Positions 8,593 to 16,812 of a stretch of 52,926 nucleotides of DNA are shown piece after piece. Where the stretch lies: NCBI RefSeq assembly GCF_000819765.1, contig NZ_CDBT01000014.1:1-52926 (forward strand), read 5' to 3'. Below the pieces are notes generated by a model. That model was not told the DNA's origin. It saw only the letters and a program-made list of their open reading frames with translations, and did not search any database. The position numbers and the translations under genes are program-made. The stretch's first letter is position 1. Each line of letters starts with the position of its first letter. Source of the DNA: Aeromonas bivalvium (GTDB lineage Bacteria; Pseudomonadota; Gammaproteobacteria; Enterobacterales; Aeromonadaceae).

Positions 8593-8942
8593 CACAGGCT
8601 GAGCAAGGGGCCCAGGGGTTGACCGCCGACCAGGTGCATGTGGATGTGATACACCTCCTGCCCGCCGTGGCGGTTGCAGTTCATGATGAGGCGATAGCCA
8701 TCCTCGGCGATGCCCGCCTCGGCCGCCAGCTTGCGGGCCACGGTAAACATGCGGCCCAGGGCCAGCTCATGTTCGGCTTCGACGTCGTTGACCGTGGGGA
8801 TCAGCACATTGGGGATGATGAGAATATGGGTTGGCGCCTTGGGGAAGATGTCGCGAAAGGCGGTGACCAGATCATCTTGATAGAGGATCTCGGCCGGGAT
8901 TTCCTTGCGGATGATTTTGCTGAAAATGGTTTCATCGGCCAT
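8592..8942 (-). CDS. hinT: purine nucleoside phosphoramidase HinT
   Basis: A 116-residue cytoplasmic histidine-triad hydrolase that cleaves AMP-linked phosphoramidates such as AMP-lysine. The signature HIHMHLVGG lies near residue 99, with [19 protein letters not shown] at the N-terminus and [11 protein letters not shown] in the core, as in E. coli HinT. The start has a strong AAGGAG seven bases upstream. It is the first gene of the cluster hinT-lipoprotein-ycfL-lpoB-thiK. The leader (8943-9000) is A/T-rich and contains a short hairpin followed by T-rich sequence that may attenuate the transcript. Confidence 0.95.
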   Translation of the reverse strand: MADETIFSKIIRKEIPAEILYQDDLVTAFRDIFPKAPTHILIIPNVLIPTVNDVEAEHELALGRMFTVARKLAAEAGIAEDGYRLIMNCNRHGGQEVYHIHMHLVGGQPLGPLLSL

Positions 8943-8961
8943 GGGTAACTCCTTGCGTTAA

Positions 8962-8995
8962 AAAGAAAAATCAAAATAAAGCCTCTAACGAGGCT
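8962..8995 (-). terminator. possible attenuator hairpin in the hinT leader
   Basis: On the minus strand AGCCTC-GTTA-GAGGCT is followed by TTTATTTTGATTTTT, 20-40 bases before the hinT start. This resembles a weak intrinsic terminator placed in the leader, or the end of an unrecognised upstream transcript. Confidence 0.35.
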
Positions 8996-9190
8996 ATTCC
9001 ATCGCCGCCGGGGCCGCCAAGTGTGACACAGGCCGGTTTTTGCGACAGCCGTTGTCACAATGTCTTCAGTTATTGTTAAAAATACCGATAGCCAGAACGA
9101 GGGATCTCCGGTGCCGGGCGCGACGTCCGTAGGGTAGCAAAGGGACGGGGGATTCAGGCAAGGGACTTTTGCATTCAAAGCGGGACAATA

Positions 9191-11203
9191 ATGAAACTAA
9201 GTATGTCGGACCTCTCCATCTTGCAGCGGGTCTATCTCGGGTTTGCCATCCTGGTGGCCGTGATGATAGCGAGCTCTGCCTTCACCTTTCACAGCCAGCG
9301 CGCCCTCGGTCAGGCACTGCATCAGGTCACCCAGCAGTCCATGCCGCTGGTCCAGGCCAGCAGCCAGACCCAGATAAGCTTGCTCAGCGCCAACAAGCGG
9401 CTCAACGACGTGCTGACCGAGCAGGATGCCAGGATGCTGCCCGAAGAGATAGCCGCCCTGGAGGAGGCCGAGGGCGAGGTTGATCGCCGGCTGCAGGCCC
9501 TGACGGCCCAGGCTGGCGATCAACCCCAGCTGCAGACGCCGCTCACGGCCCTCAAGGAGCAGGTCGCCAGCTATCAGGCCCTGACCCAGGCCTTGCCCGC
9601 CGAACACCAGGCCCTGCTCAGCCAGTTGCACAAGGTAAACCAGGCCAAGGGCCAGTTTCAGGTCACCCTGCCCCAGTTCAAGAAGAACCTGGTCGACATG
9701 ATGGCCGGCCAGGAGGACAGCTTCATCAAGATGCTCTCCGAGAAGCTCACCACCCAGCTCTCCACCATAGAGCTCTCCACCATGGATGCCCTGAACCAGT
9801 CCGTCACCGGCCCCATCGAGTCGGCCCTCAAGCGCAACAAGATGCAGATCGGCGGCTTCAACGGCACCATCGCGGATCTGGAGCGGGAGCTGCCGGACTT
9901 TGACAACGACGTCGGCCACAACGTGCGCGCCTTCGTGCGCGACACCACGGCCGCCGACGGCCTGCTCGGCCAGTATCTGGCCCTGATGAAACAGCAGGCC
10001 ACCCTGCACGAGAAGAGCAAGCAGGCGAGCCAGCTCATCATCGCCATCCAGGGCCAGCTCGAGGCCATCACGGACCAGAGCCAGCAGCTGATGAACGCCA
10101 GCATCCAGGTCTCCGAGCAGGTACAGCAGCGCAGCAGCCTCTCCCAGGGCATCAGCATAGTGCTGGCCATCCTGGTCGCCATCCTGGTGGCCATCACCCT
10201 GGGCCGCGCCATCCGTCGCCCCCTCAAGGAGCTGCTGCGGGTGCTGACCCAGGTGACCCAGGGGGACATGACCCTGCGCATCGGCTTCAAGAGCCGCAAC
10301 GAATTCGGCCAGCTCGGCAGCCAGGTCAACCTGCTGATCGCCCAGATGAGCGAGGTGCTCTCCCAGCTCTCCCAGGCCTCGACCCAGCTCAATGACGCCG
10401 CCCACGACAACCGCCACACCACGGAATCGGTGCGGGCGGATCTGGAGAAGCAGCGCCAGGAGACCGCCTCGGTCGCCGCCGCCATGACCCAGATGGAAGC
10501 CTCGGTGCGGGAGGTGGCCCAGGCCGCCAACCAGACCCTGGAGCGGGTGATGGACGTGGAGAAGGCCTCCGAGACCGGACGCCAGGTGATGGCGGGCAAC
10601 ATCAGCACCACCCACCAGCTGGCGGGCAAGTTGCAACAGACCGGCAAGGTGATTGGTGATGTGAGCGCCATGAGCGATCAGATTGGCAATATCCTCGACG
10701 TCATTCGCGCCATCGCCGAGCAGACCAATCTGCTGGCGCTCAACGCCGCCATCGAGGCGGCCCGGGCCGGGGAGCAGGGCCGCGGCTTCGCCGTGGTGGC
10801 CGACGAGGTGCGCAACCTCGCAGGTCGCACCGCCCACTCCACCAACGAGATCCAGACCATGATAGAGAACCTGCAGCAGGGGGTCGCCCGGGCGGTCAGC
10901 GTCATGCAGGAGTGCTCCCGCGAGATGGACAGCTGCATGAGCCAGAGCTCCCACGCCAACAACGCCATGGAGGAAGTGCAGGGCATAGTGGTGCTCATCA
11001 GCGACATGTCGAGCCAGATAGCCTCCGCCGCCGAGCAGCAGCAGGCCACCAGCGCCGACATCGCCACCAACCTCAATCGCATCTCGGACATCTCGGACCT
11101 CAACTATCAGGGGATAGAGCGGGTCGCCGAGACCAGCCAGCAGCTCGATGCCCTGGCCGAGCAGCAGGAGAGCCTGGTCAGGCGTTTTCGCCTCAGCGCC
11201 TGA
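9191..11203 (+). CDS. methyl-accepting chemotaxis protein, helical bimodular (HBM) sensor type
   Basis: A 670-residue transmembrane chemoreceptor. One membrane helix lies at residues 12-32 ([17 protein letters not shown]). A purely helical periplasmic sensor of about 280 residues follows, the length of HBM sensor domains, which in Pseudomonas bind organic acids. A second membrane helix is near 322-340 ([17 protein letters not shown]), then a HAMP domain, then a signalling coiled coil whose tip carries [20 protein letters not shown]. It should signal to CheA/CheW to bias flagellar rotation. There is no C-terminal CheR-tethering pentapeptide; it ends RRFRLSA. GGGA lies 6 bases before ATG 9191. 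The ligand cannot be deduced. It is monocistronic, ending at the strong hairpin at 11218-11247. Confidence 0.93.
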   Translation: MKLSMSDLSILQRVYLGFAILVAVMIASSAFTFHSQRALGQALHQVTQQSMPLVQASSQTQISLLSANKRLNDVLTEQDARMLPEEIAALEEAEGEVDRRLQALTAQAGDQPQLQTPLTALKEQVASYQALTQALPAEHQALLSQLHKVNQAKGQFQVTLPQFKKNLVDMMAGQEDSFIKMLSEKLTTQLSTIELSTMDALNQSVTGPIESALKRNKMQIGGFNGTIADLERELPDFDNDVGHNVRAFVRDTTAADGLLGQYLALMKQQATLHEKSKQASQLIIAIQGQLEAITDQSQQLMNASIQVSEQVQQRSSLSQGISIVLAILVAILVAITLGRAIRRPLKELLRVLTQVTQGDMTLRIGFKSRNEFGQLGSQVNLLIAQMSEVLSQLSQASTQLNDAAHDNRHTTESVRADLEKQRQETASVAAAMTQMEASVREVAQAANQTLERVMDVEKASETGRQVMAGNISTTHQLAGKLQQTGKVIGDVSAMSDQIGNILDVIRAIAEQTNLLALNAAIEAARAGEQGRGFAVVADEVRNLAGRTAHSTNEIQTMIENLQQGVARAVSVMQECSREMDSCMSQSSHANNAMEEVQGIVVLISDMSSQIASAAEQQQATSADIATNLNRISDISDLNYQGIERVAETSQQLDALAEQQESLVRRFRLSA

Positions 11204-11217
11204 CGGCTGCCCCAAAG

Positions 11218-11250
11218 AAGAAGGCCCCGCATCTGCGGGGCCTTCTTCAT
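11218..11250. terminator. bidirectional terminator between the chemoreceptor and the QueD-like gene
   Basis: A stem of about 13 bp, GAAGGCCCCGC paired with GCGGGGCCTTC, flanked by A and T runs. It sits between convergent genes, each ending within about 25 bp of it. Confidence 0.85.
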
Positions 11251-11269
11251 GATTGGGCAAACCGGGCCA

Positions 11270-12145
11270 TCAGGCGTAGGCGATGGCGCCCTTGCCCACC
11301 CCTTCATAGGCCACCACCTTGACCAGCTTGTCTCCCACCATCCCCTTCACTTCCCGGGCGATGTAGCAGGCCAGCAACTCTATGGTGGTGTCCGTGTCTA
11401 TCATCTCCACCTCGGCGACCGGCATGGCAAGCTGGAACAGGCCCTGGGGCGCCACGTACTTGAAGCCGATGTGACCGCTCCCCAGCAGGGGGGCGGCCAC
11501 GGCACTCAGGGCCAGCTCGGTCAGGGGCACCTCATCGTCGGCGGTGCCGAGGTAGATATCGGCCCAGCGCTCGGCCCAGTCAAGCTCCAGCTCCTGGTCA
11601 CGCGCGCCGTCCACCTCGATCTCGATGGGGGAGCGGTGGCCGTGGGCTATGCGCTGGCAGTTGCCGTCGTGCTTCTTGAGGCCGTGGCTGTAGTGATAGA
11701 AGGCGCCAGCAATGGCTTCGTGACGCAGGGTCAGCGACAGATCCTTGATGTTGCCGGGCAGCTCCCTGGCCAGCACCCCCAGCAGATAGCGGGTCACCGA
11801 CTCCTTGTCCACCTGGGTGCCGGGGATGAAGGCGAACGCCTGCTCCGGGCAGCGCAGGTGGATGGATTTGTCCTGGCGCAGCAGATCGACACAGGTCTCG
11901 TCGCCGGACAAGGACTCGATGCGTACCATGGCATTGTCCGTCGGCACCAGCAGCTTGTGATCCACCTCGCGGTCGATGATCGCCTTGATGAGCTTCTTCA
12001 CCCGGCCAAAGTCCAGCAGCATGCTCATCTCGTTGAGCTCGCCGCTCATTTCCACGTCCACCAGCCAGCTCTCCCCCACCATGCCACGGCGTTCGCACAG
12101 ATAGCTGGAGTCGATCACGGTCAAATCTCTTACAAATAACTTCAT
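11270..12145 (-). CDS. QueD-like (6-pyruvoyl-tetrahydropterin synthase superfamily) protein with two T-fold halves
   Basis: A 291-residue protein, more than twice the length of E. coli QueD (about 120). The N-terminal half has LLDFGRVKKLIKAIIDREVDHKLL, the DF..LK...LDH part of the family, but lacks the zinc-binding HGH motif: the equivalent stretch reads GESWLVDVEM. The C-terminal half carries YHYSHGLKKHDGNCQRIAHGH, with the zinc histidines and the Cys seen in the catalytic site, then DTDTTIELLACYIA and a final VAYEGVGKGA resembling the end of QueD. It looks like a tandem fold with one active site. QueD makes 6-carboxytetrahydropterin for queuosine; whether this longer form does so is unproven. 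ATG 12145 is chosen over the GTG directly before it. Confidence 0.8.
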   Translation of the reverse strand: MKLFVRDLTVIDSSYLCERRGMVGESWLVDVEMSGELNEMSMLLDFGRVKKLIKAIIDREVDHKLLVPTDNAMVRIESLSGDETCVDLLRQDKSIHLRCPEQAFAFIPGTQVDKESVTRYLLGVLARELPGNIKDLSLTLRHEAIAGAFYHYSHGLKKHDGNCQRIAHGHRSPIEIEVDGARDQELELDWAERWADIYLGTADDEVPLTELALSAVAAPLLGSGHIGFKYVAPQGLFQLAMPVAEVEMIDTDTTIELLACYIAREVKGMVGDKLVKVVAYEGVGKGAIAYA

Positions 12146-12223
12146 CACTCAGGCCTTGCTACAGAGTAGGGACAGATTGCGCTATTATGACCCGCGATCA
12201 CAGACAAAGGAACTGGACCCGCC

Positions 12224-13567
12224 ATGAACACACTGCTTATCAAGAACGCTACCCTGGTCAACGAAGGGCGCATCTACGCCTCCGATGTGCTGATCGAAGG
12301 GGAGCGGATCAAACGGATCGCCCCCCACATAGAGGCGCCGGACGCCATGGTGATCGATGGCACCGGTCGCCACCTGATCCCGGGCATGATCGACGATCAG
12401 GTCCATTTTCGTGAACCGGGCCTGACCCACAAGGGCACCATCGCCAGCGAATCCCGGGCCGCCGTGGCCGGTGGCACCACCAGCTTCATGGAGATGCCCA
12501 ACGTCAATCCCCAGACCACCACCATCGACGCCCTCGAAGCCAAATACCAGATCGCCGCCAACTCCGCCGCCGCCAACTACAGCTTCTATCTGGGTGCCAC
12601 CAACGACAACCTGGAAGAGATCAAGAAGCTCGATCCCAAGCAGTCCTGCGGCATCAAGATCTTCATGGGGGCCTCGACCGGCAACATGCTGGTGGACAAC
12701 CAGGAGACACTGGCGGCCATCTTCCGTGAGAGCCCGGTGATGATAGTCACCCACTGCGAGGACACCCCCTCCATCAAGGTGCTCGAAGACGAGGCCCGCG
12801 CCAAGTGGGGCGAGGATGTGCCCATGCGCGAGCACGGCCGCATCCGCAGCGCCGACGCCTGCTACAAATCCTCCAGCATGGCGGTCTCCCTGGCCAAGCA
12901 GTACGGCGCCAAGCTGCACGTGCTGCACCTGACCACGGCGAAAGAGCTCTCCTTGTTCACCGCCACCCCGGATCTGAAGGATCTCAAGGACAAGAACATC
13001 ACCGCCGAGGTGTGCGTCCACCATCTGTTCTTCAACGAGGCGGACTACGACACCCTGGGCAGCCAGATCAAGTGCAACCCGGCGGTGAAGAGCGCCGCCG
13101 ACCAGCACGCCCTGCTGGATGCGGTGCGCAACGACGTGCTCGACATCATCGCCACCGACCACGCCCCCCACACCTGGGAAGAGAAGCAGAACAGCTACTT
13201 CAAGGCGCCGTCCGGCGTGCCCCTGGTGCAGCACTCCCTGCAGGCGCTGCTGGAGCTCTATCACAACGGCGTCTTCAGCCTGGAAACCATCGTCAAGAAG
13301 ACCTCCCATGCGGTGGCCGAGCGCTTCCAGGTGCAGGATCGCGGCTACATCCGGGAAGGCTACTTCGCCGACCTGGTGCTGCTGGATCTGGGCAAGCCCT
13401 ATGTGGTCAACGACGACAATCTGCTCTACCTGTGCGGCTGGTCCCCGTTCAACGGTTACCGCTTCCAGAGCACCATAGAAATGACCCTGGTCAATGGTCA
13501 GATCGCCTGGCAGAACGGTCAGGTCACCGATCAGGTATTGGGCAAGCGGCTGACCTTCAACCGCTGA
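12224..13567 (+). CDS. pyrC: dihydroorotase-like amidohydrolase (class I type)
   Basis: A 447-residue amidohydrolase. It has the N-terminal beta domain with LIPGMIDDQVHFREPG (residues 50-65), EMPNVNP, the metal-bridging region GIKIFMGASTG, THCEDTP, HVLHLTTAKE, ATDHAPHTWEEK, and the C-terminal GYFADLVLLDLGKPYVV. Dihydroorotase closes carbamoyl-aspartate to dihydroorotate in pyrimidine synthesis. The first metal-binding motif is D-Q-V-H, not the usual H-x-H, a feature of a subgroup also found in Bacteroidetes, so the exact substrate is open. E. coli PyrC belongs to the shorter class II; a separate class II gene may exist elsewhere. AAGGAA precedes ATG 12224. The last 110 bases of the gene recur just downstream (13576-13688). 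Confidence 0.85.
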   Translation: MNTLLIKNATLVNEGRIYASDVLIEGERIKRIAPHIEAPDAMVIDGTGRHLIPGMIDDQVHFREPGLTHKGTIASESRAAVAGGTTSFMEMPNVNPQTTTIDALEAKYQIAANSAAANYSFYLGATNDNLEEIKKLDPKQSCGIKIFMGASTGNMLVDNQETLAAIFRESPVMIVTHCEDTPSIKVLEDEARAKWGEDVPMREHGRIRSADACYKSSSMAVSLAKQYGAKLHVLHLTTAKELSLFTATPDLKDLKDKNITAEVCVHHLFFNEADYDTLGSQIKCNPAVKSAADQHALLDAVRNDVLDIIATDHAPHTWEEKQNSYFKAPSGVPLVQHSLQALLELYHNGVFSLETIVKKTSHAVAERFQVQDRGYIREGYFADLVLLDLGKPYVVNDDNLLYLCGWSPFNGYRFQSTIEMTLVNGQIAWQNGQVTDQVLGKRLTFNR

Positions 13568-13575
13568 GACGGGCA

Positions 13576-13688
13576 ACCGCAGCCAGAGCGCCATGATTGA
13601 GATGACCCTGGTCAATGGCCAGATCGCCTGGCAGAACGGTTAGGTCACCGATCAGGTATTGGGCAAGCGACTGACCTTCAACCGCTGA
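13576..13688 (+). pseudogene. diverged second copy of the 3' end of the dihydroorotase-like gene
   Basis: The stretch from 13602 to 13688 matches the last 87 bases of the gene (13481-13567) with three mismatches, and weaker similarity extends back to 13576. Two mismatches are synonymous (Gly GGT/GGC, Arg CGG/CGA) and the third turns Gln CAG into the stop TAG at 13641-13643. Upstream, Ile ATA/ATT and Glu GAA/GAG also differ silently. The offset between copies is 121 bases, so the copy is out of frame with the gene. It lies before the gene's terminator (13711-13738). It is not translated as far as can be seen. See the finding on gene-tail duplications. Confidence 0.9.
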
Positions 13689-13710
13689 TCCCGTCATCGC
13701 GGATACCAGA

Positions 13711-13738
13711 CGGCCACCCACAGGGTGGTCGTTTTTTT
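13711..13738 (+). terminator. rho-independent terminator of the dihydroorotase-like gene
   Basis: A 9-bp stem, CGGCCACCC paired with GGGTGGTCG around an ACA loop, followed by seven T. It lies beyond the duplicated gene tail. Confidence 0.88.
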
Positions 13739-13842
13739 GGCCGCAAGGCCCGAAAAATAGCGCCAATACGGGCAATTGCTCGCACTTTGATCCGAAGTTG
13801 CCCACAAAGCAGGCAAACGATCTCACGGTGTGATTTCCCCTG

Positions 13843-13871
13843 TTGACAGGATAGGGGCATCTCCATAAACT
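13843..13871 (+). promoter_or_regulatory. promoter of tRNA-Pro
   Basis: A perfect TTGACA at 13843-13848 and TAAACT at 13866-13871 are 17 bases apart. A C/G-rich stretch follows just upstream of the likely start point, as in stable-RNA promoters under stringent control. The tRNA begins 29 bases after the -10 element. Confidence 0.65.
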
Positions 13872-13899
13872 CAGCCCCCGTCAGCCAAGCTGACGCAGT

Positions 13900-13976
13900 C
13901 GGCGTGTAGCGCAGCCAGGTAGCGCACTGTCATGGGGTGTCAGGGGTCGGAGGTTCGAATCCTCTCACGCCGACCA
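13900..13976 (+). tRNA. proL: tRNA-Pro (anticodon GGG)
   Basis: A 77-base tRNA with encoded CCA. The acceptor stem is CGGCGTG paired with CACGCCG. The D arm contains AGCGCAGCCAGGTAGCGC. The anticodon arm has loop ATGGGGT, giving anticodon GGG, and the T arm is GGAGGTTCGAATCCTC. It is very close to E. coli proL. It reads CCC and CCU proline codons; CCC is frequent in this GC-rich genome. A promoter precedes it and a terminator follows. tRNA genes are common integration sites, but no attachment-site repeat of the 3' end is seen within the window. Confidence 0.97.
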
Positions 13977-13988
13977 TCATTCCCCGAG

Positions 13989-14020
13989 AAAAGGCCCAGT
14001 CAGTGACTGGGCCTTTTCTT
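13989..14020 (+). terminator. rho-independent terminator after tRNA-Pro
   Basis: A long perfect stem, AAAAGGCCCAGTCA paired with TGACTGGGCCTTTT, followed by CTT. It begins 13 bases after the tRNA. Confidence 0.9.
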
Positions 14021-14197
14021 TATCCATATTCCTGCCTCGTCGGTGCGGGCCTGCACCAGGCCAGCCTGGCGGCGGCCCTCCGCCCGCCCATTCCCGGGTC
14101 ATCCCCACGCCAGCCCGGTTGACCGTCAGACCCTGACTTGCCCATGGCCCTTCCCTGTGTTTTGATCGGCCTATCTCACCGCCCCGAGGCCAGATCC

Positions 14198-14647
14198 ATG
14201 TTCACCAGACTCCTGCTGCTGCTCTGCGCCCTGCTGCTGGCGGGCTGCGCCACCCCCTATGACAGCAAACCCTCCCTCTGGGGCGGCCAGACCGGTTTTT
14301 CCCAGAGCCAGATAGGCCCGGATCGCTGGCAGATAGAGTTTGTCGGCAACGATCTGGTGAGCCGGGAGACGGCGCGCAAGTATGTGCTCAAGCGCGCCGG
14401 GGAGCTGGCCCTGGCCCAGGGTTATGGCTGGGTCGAGGTGATGAGTCTGGATATAGTGCGCGATGCGGTGCGCGCCACCCCCCGTCGCCCCCAATTCGGG
14501 TTCGACCGCTATGAGCCCGACACCTTCATGGAGCAACTTCACGTGGAGCACCGCATCTCTGCCCTGCTGATCCTGCGCCTCGCCCATCGCCAGCAGGGGG
14601 ACGAGGCACTGTTAGCCGCCTATCTCGCCAGGATCGCGACCGACTAG
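14198..14647 (+). CDS. small lipoprotein (CC0125/CC1285 type)
   Basis: A 149-residue protein starting MFTRLLLLLCALLLAGCATPYDS: a signal peptide with lipobox LLAGC, preceded by GAGG eight bases upstream. The mature domain includes GFSQSQIGPDRWQIEFVGND, SRETARKYVLKRAGELALAQGYGWVEV and a C-terminal helix. This pattern (F.G...T....A..Y.L.RAAELT...GY..F) is seen in the CC0125/CC1285 lipoprotein family of unknown function. It stands alone after tRNA-Pro. A longer frame from 14138 adds a non-signal leader and is not supported. Confidence 0.85.
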   Translation: MFTRLLLLLCALLLAGCATPYDSKPSLWGGQTGFSQSQIGPDRWQIEFVGNDLVSRETARKYVLKRAGELALAQGYGWVEVMSLDIVRDAVRATPRRPQFGFDRYEPDTFMEQLHVEHRISALLILRLAHRQQGDEALLAAYLARIATD

Positions 14648-14842
14648 CATAAATCACTGCCATATTAATAAATGGCATATCGAATACACCTAAGACCAGC
14701 GATAAAAGTGTGATCCAGCGCTAGATTTCACCGCGCCCTTTGGGCATGCTGCGCCCATGGCTCGCCTACGTGGCGATCCGGCCCGGCTGTCGTGGCACGC
14801 GCCACCCCATCCCGACTCCTTGTGCTGCGCGGATCTCTCCCC

Positions 14843-16102
14843 ATGAAACTGAACAAGCTGACTCTCGCCATCCTGACTGCCATGCTGCTTGGCATCGCCA
14901 CCGGTCAGGGCTACCGCCTCTTTGCCCCGGATCAGGCCCCTGCCTTCGCAGGCAACATCACCCTGCTCACCGACATCTTCCTGCGTCTCATCAAGATGAT
15001 CATCGCCCCCCTGGTGTTCACTACCCTGGTGGTCGGCATCGCCAAGATGGGCGACACCCGCACCGTGGGCCGGATCGGCGCCAAGACCCTGGGCTGGTTC
15101 ATGCTCGCCTCCCTGATGTCCCTCTCCCTTGGGCTGCTCATGGTTACCCTGATGCAGCCGGGCAGCGGTCTCTCCCTGCCCCTGCCTCCCGAGTCCGCCA
15201 GCAGCGGCCTCGCCACCACCAGCCTGGGCCTGCGCGACTTCATCGCCCACGCCATCCCGAAAAGCGTGGTCGAGGCCATGGCCAACAACGAGATCCTGCA
15301 GATAGTGGTGTTCTCCCTCTTCTTCGGGCTGGCCGCCGCTGCCCTGGGGGATGCCGCCAAACCGGTGGTGATGCTGCTGGCAAGCAGTGCCGAGATCATG
15401 CTCAAAGTCACCGGCTACGTGATGAACTTCGCCCCCTTCGCCGTGTTCGCGGCCATCGCGGCCATGGTCGCCAGGGAGGGGCTCGCCATCCTGGCCACCT
15501 ATGGCAGTTTCATGGCCCAGTTCTACCTGGCCCTCGGTTGCCTCTGGCTGCTGCTGATCGCCATGGGCAGCCTCTTCATCCGCCGCCGCACCCCGGCCCT
15601 GCTGGCCCTGATCCGCGAGCCCGTGCTGCTCGCCTTCTCCACCGCCAGCTCAGAGGCGGCCTATCCCAAGACCCTGCAACGCCTGGCGCAGTTTGGTTGC
15701 CCCAAGCGCATCGCCAGCTTCGTGCTGCCCATGGGCTACTCCTTCAACCTGGATGGCTCCATGATGTACTGCACCTTCGCGGTCATCTTCATCGCCCAGG
15801 CCTATGGCATAGATCTCTCCTTCGCACAGCAGATCACCATGCTGCTGCTGCTCATGGTCACCTCCAAGGGGATGGCCGGGGTGCCGCGCGCCTCCCTGGT
15901 GGTGATCGCCGCCACCCTCAACCAGTTCCATATCCCGGAGGCCGGTGTCTTGCTGCTGCTCGGCATAGACCACTTCCTCGACATGGGCCGCTCCGCCACC
16001 AATGTGCTGGGCAACGCCATCGCCGCCTGTGTGGTGGCCAGGACCGAAGAGAGCCTGGGTGACAGCGCGCCGCTGGGCGAGGTGGATACCGCCAAGGCGT
16101 GA
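14843..16102 (+). CDS. dicarboxylate/amino acid:cation symporter (DAACS family)
   Basis: A 419-residue inner-membrane transporter of the GltP/DctA fold. Helices are visible from MKLNKLTLAILTAML onward. Family signatures are RLIKMIIAPLVFTTLVVGIAKMGD near residue 50, the re-entrant Ser-rich loop STASSEAAYPKT near residue 268, GYSFNLDGSMMYCTFAVIFIAQAYG, and the cation/substrate site DHFLDMGRSATNVLGN near residue 380. It takes up a C4-dicarboxylate or acidic amino acid with sodium or protons; which one cannot be told. ATG 14843 is chosen because the protein then starts like relatives; only a weak ribosome binding site (GGAT) precedes it. Monocistronic, with a terminator at 16138. Confidence 0.92.
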   Translation: MKLNKLTLAILTAMLLGIATGQGYRLFAPDQAPAFAGNITLLTDIFLRLIKMIIAPLVFTTLVVGIAKMGDTRTVGRIGAKTLGWFMLASLMSLSLGLLMVTLMQPGSGLSLPLPPESASSGLATTSLGLRDFIAHAIPKSVVEAMANNEILQIVVFSLFFGLAAAALGDAAKPVVMLLASSAEIMLKVTGYVMNFAPFAVFAAIAAMVAREGLAILATYGSFMAQFYLALGCLWLLLIAMGSLFIRRRTPALLALIREPVLLAFSTASSEAAYPKTLQRLAQFGCPKRIASFVLPMGYSFNLDGSMMYCTFAVIFIAQAYGIDLSFAQQITMLLLLMVTSKGMAGVPRASLVVIAATLNQFHIPEAGVLLLLGIDHFLDMGRSATNVLGNAIAACVVARTEESLGDSAPLGEVDTAKA

Positions 16103-16137
16103 GCCCGATATCCTCCAGACAGAAGACACCAACAGAG

Positions 16138-16162
16138 CGGCCCGCATCAGCGGGCCGTGTTA
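16138..16162. terminator. terminator between the symporter and the methyltransferase-like gene
   Basis: CGGCCCGC paired with GCGGGCCG around ATCA, followed by TGTTATTG, between convergent genes. Confidence 0.7.
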
Positions 16163-16185
16163 TTGTCTGCGAGTGAGTGGCAGCC

Positions 16186-16626
16186 TCAGCACCAGCGGCG
16201 CACCCGCCTGCAGTAGTCCAGATATGGCTCGCCAAAGCGCGCCCGCAGAGCCCGCTCCTCGGGCACGATTTGAAAGCGGGTGAGCCAGCCCCACAGCAGC
16301 AGGGGTCCGATCCAGACCCAGGCTCCCCCGAGATAACAGGCCAGCGCCATCATCCAGCAGAGCAGCCCCAGGTACATGGGATTGCGACTGAGCCCATAGA
16401 GCCCTGTGGTCACCAGGGCCGTGGCCTGCTCCGGGCGCATCGGGCTGACGCTGGTGCCATGGCGACGAAAGCGCAGCAGAGCGCCAAACCCGAACACGCA
16501 GCCGAGCAGCGTCAGCAACAGGGCCGCCACCGGCCACCCTTCCCCGCCGCCGCTCCCCAGCACCATCCCCAGTGCCACCACGCCAGACAGCAGCACGGGC
16601 GGCACGCGACACTCCAACGATCTCAT
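16186..16626 (-). CDS. isoprenylcysteine/phospholipid methyltransferase family membrane protein
   Basis: A 146-residue polytopic protein with three to four hydrophobic helices. The C-terminal signature GLYGLSRNPMYLGLL...PEERALRARFGEPYLDYCRRVRRW is diagnostic of the bacterial ICMT/PEMT-like family; the Asn-Pro-Met-Tyr and the Glu-Glu...Phe-Gly...Tyr residues shape the S-adenosylmethionine site. In bacteria the substrates are mostly unknown small lipids. GGGAG lies 8 bases before ATG 16626. It is convergent with the symporter and not in an operon. Confidence 0.85.
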   Translation of the reverse strand: MRSLECRVPPVLLSGVVALGMVLGSGGGEGWPVAALLLTLLGCVFGFGALLRFRRHGTSVSPMRPEQATALVTTGLYGLSRNPMYLGLLCWMMALACYLGGAWVWIGPLLLWGWLTRFQIVPEERALRARFGEPYLDYCRRVRRWC

Positions 16627-16812
16627 CTCTCATCTCCCAAGATGACGTGCCACAAAGGGCACCATACGGTACACTCCCATTCGGGTCGAGTTACCCACTA
16701 ACTAGATATAAATCAATAAGAAGGCATCGATGGCCAGGCCACTGATGCCAGGAACGGATCTCGGGGGAACCCGTTGTTCTCCCAGCCTTGCCTCAACATA
16801 ACAGGACACCCC

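Noticed and set aside
9197-11260. Open frame of 687 codons antisense to the HBM chemoreceptor gene
   Set aside because: Mirror of the coding frame of a well-identified chemoreceptor; composition typical of a shadow frame and it spans the terminator.
13576-13976. Attachment site or integrated element next to tRNA-Pro
   Set aside because: The tRNA 3' end is not repeated in the window and no integrase is present. The duplicated sequence belongs to the upstream protein gene, not the tRNA.
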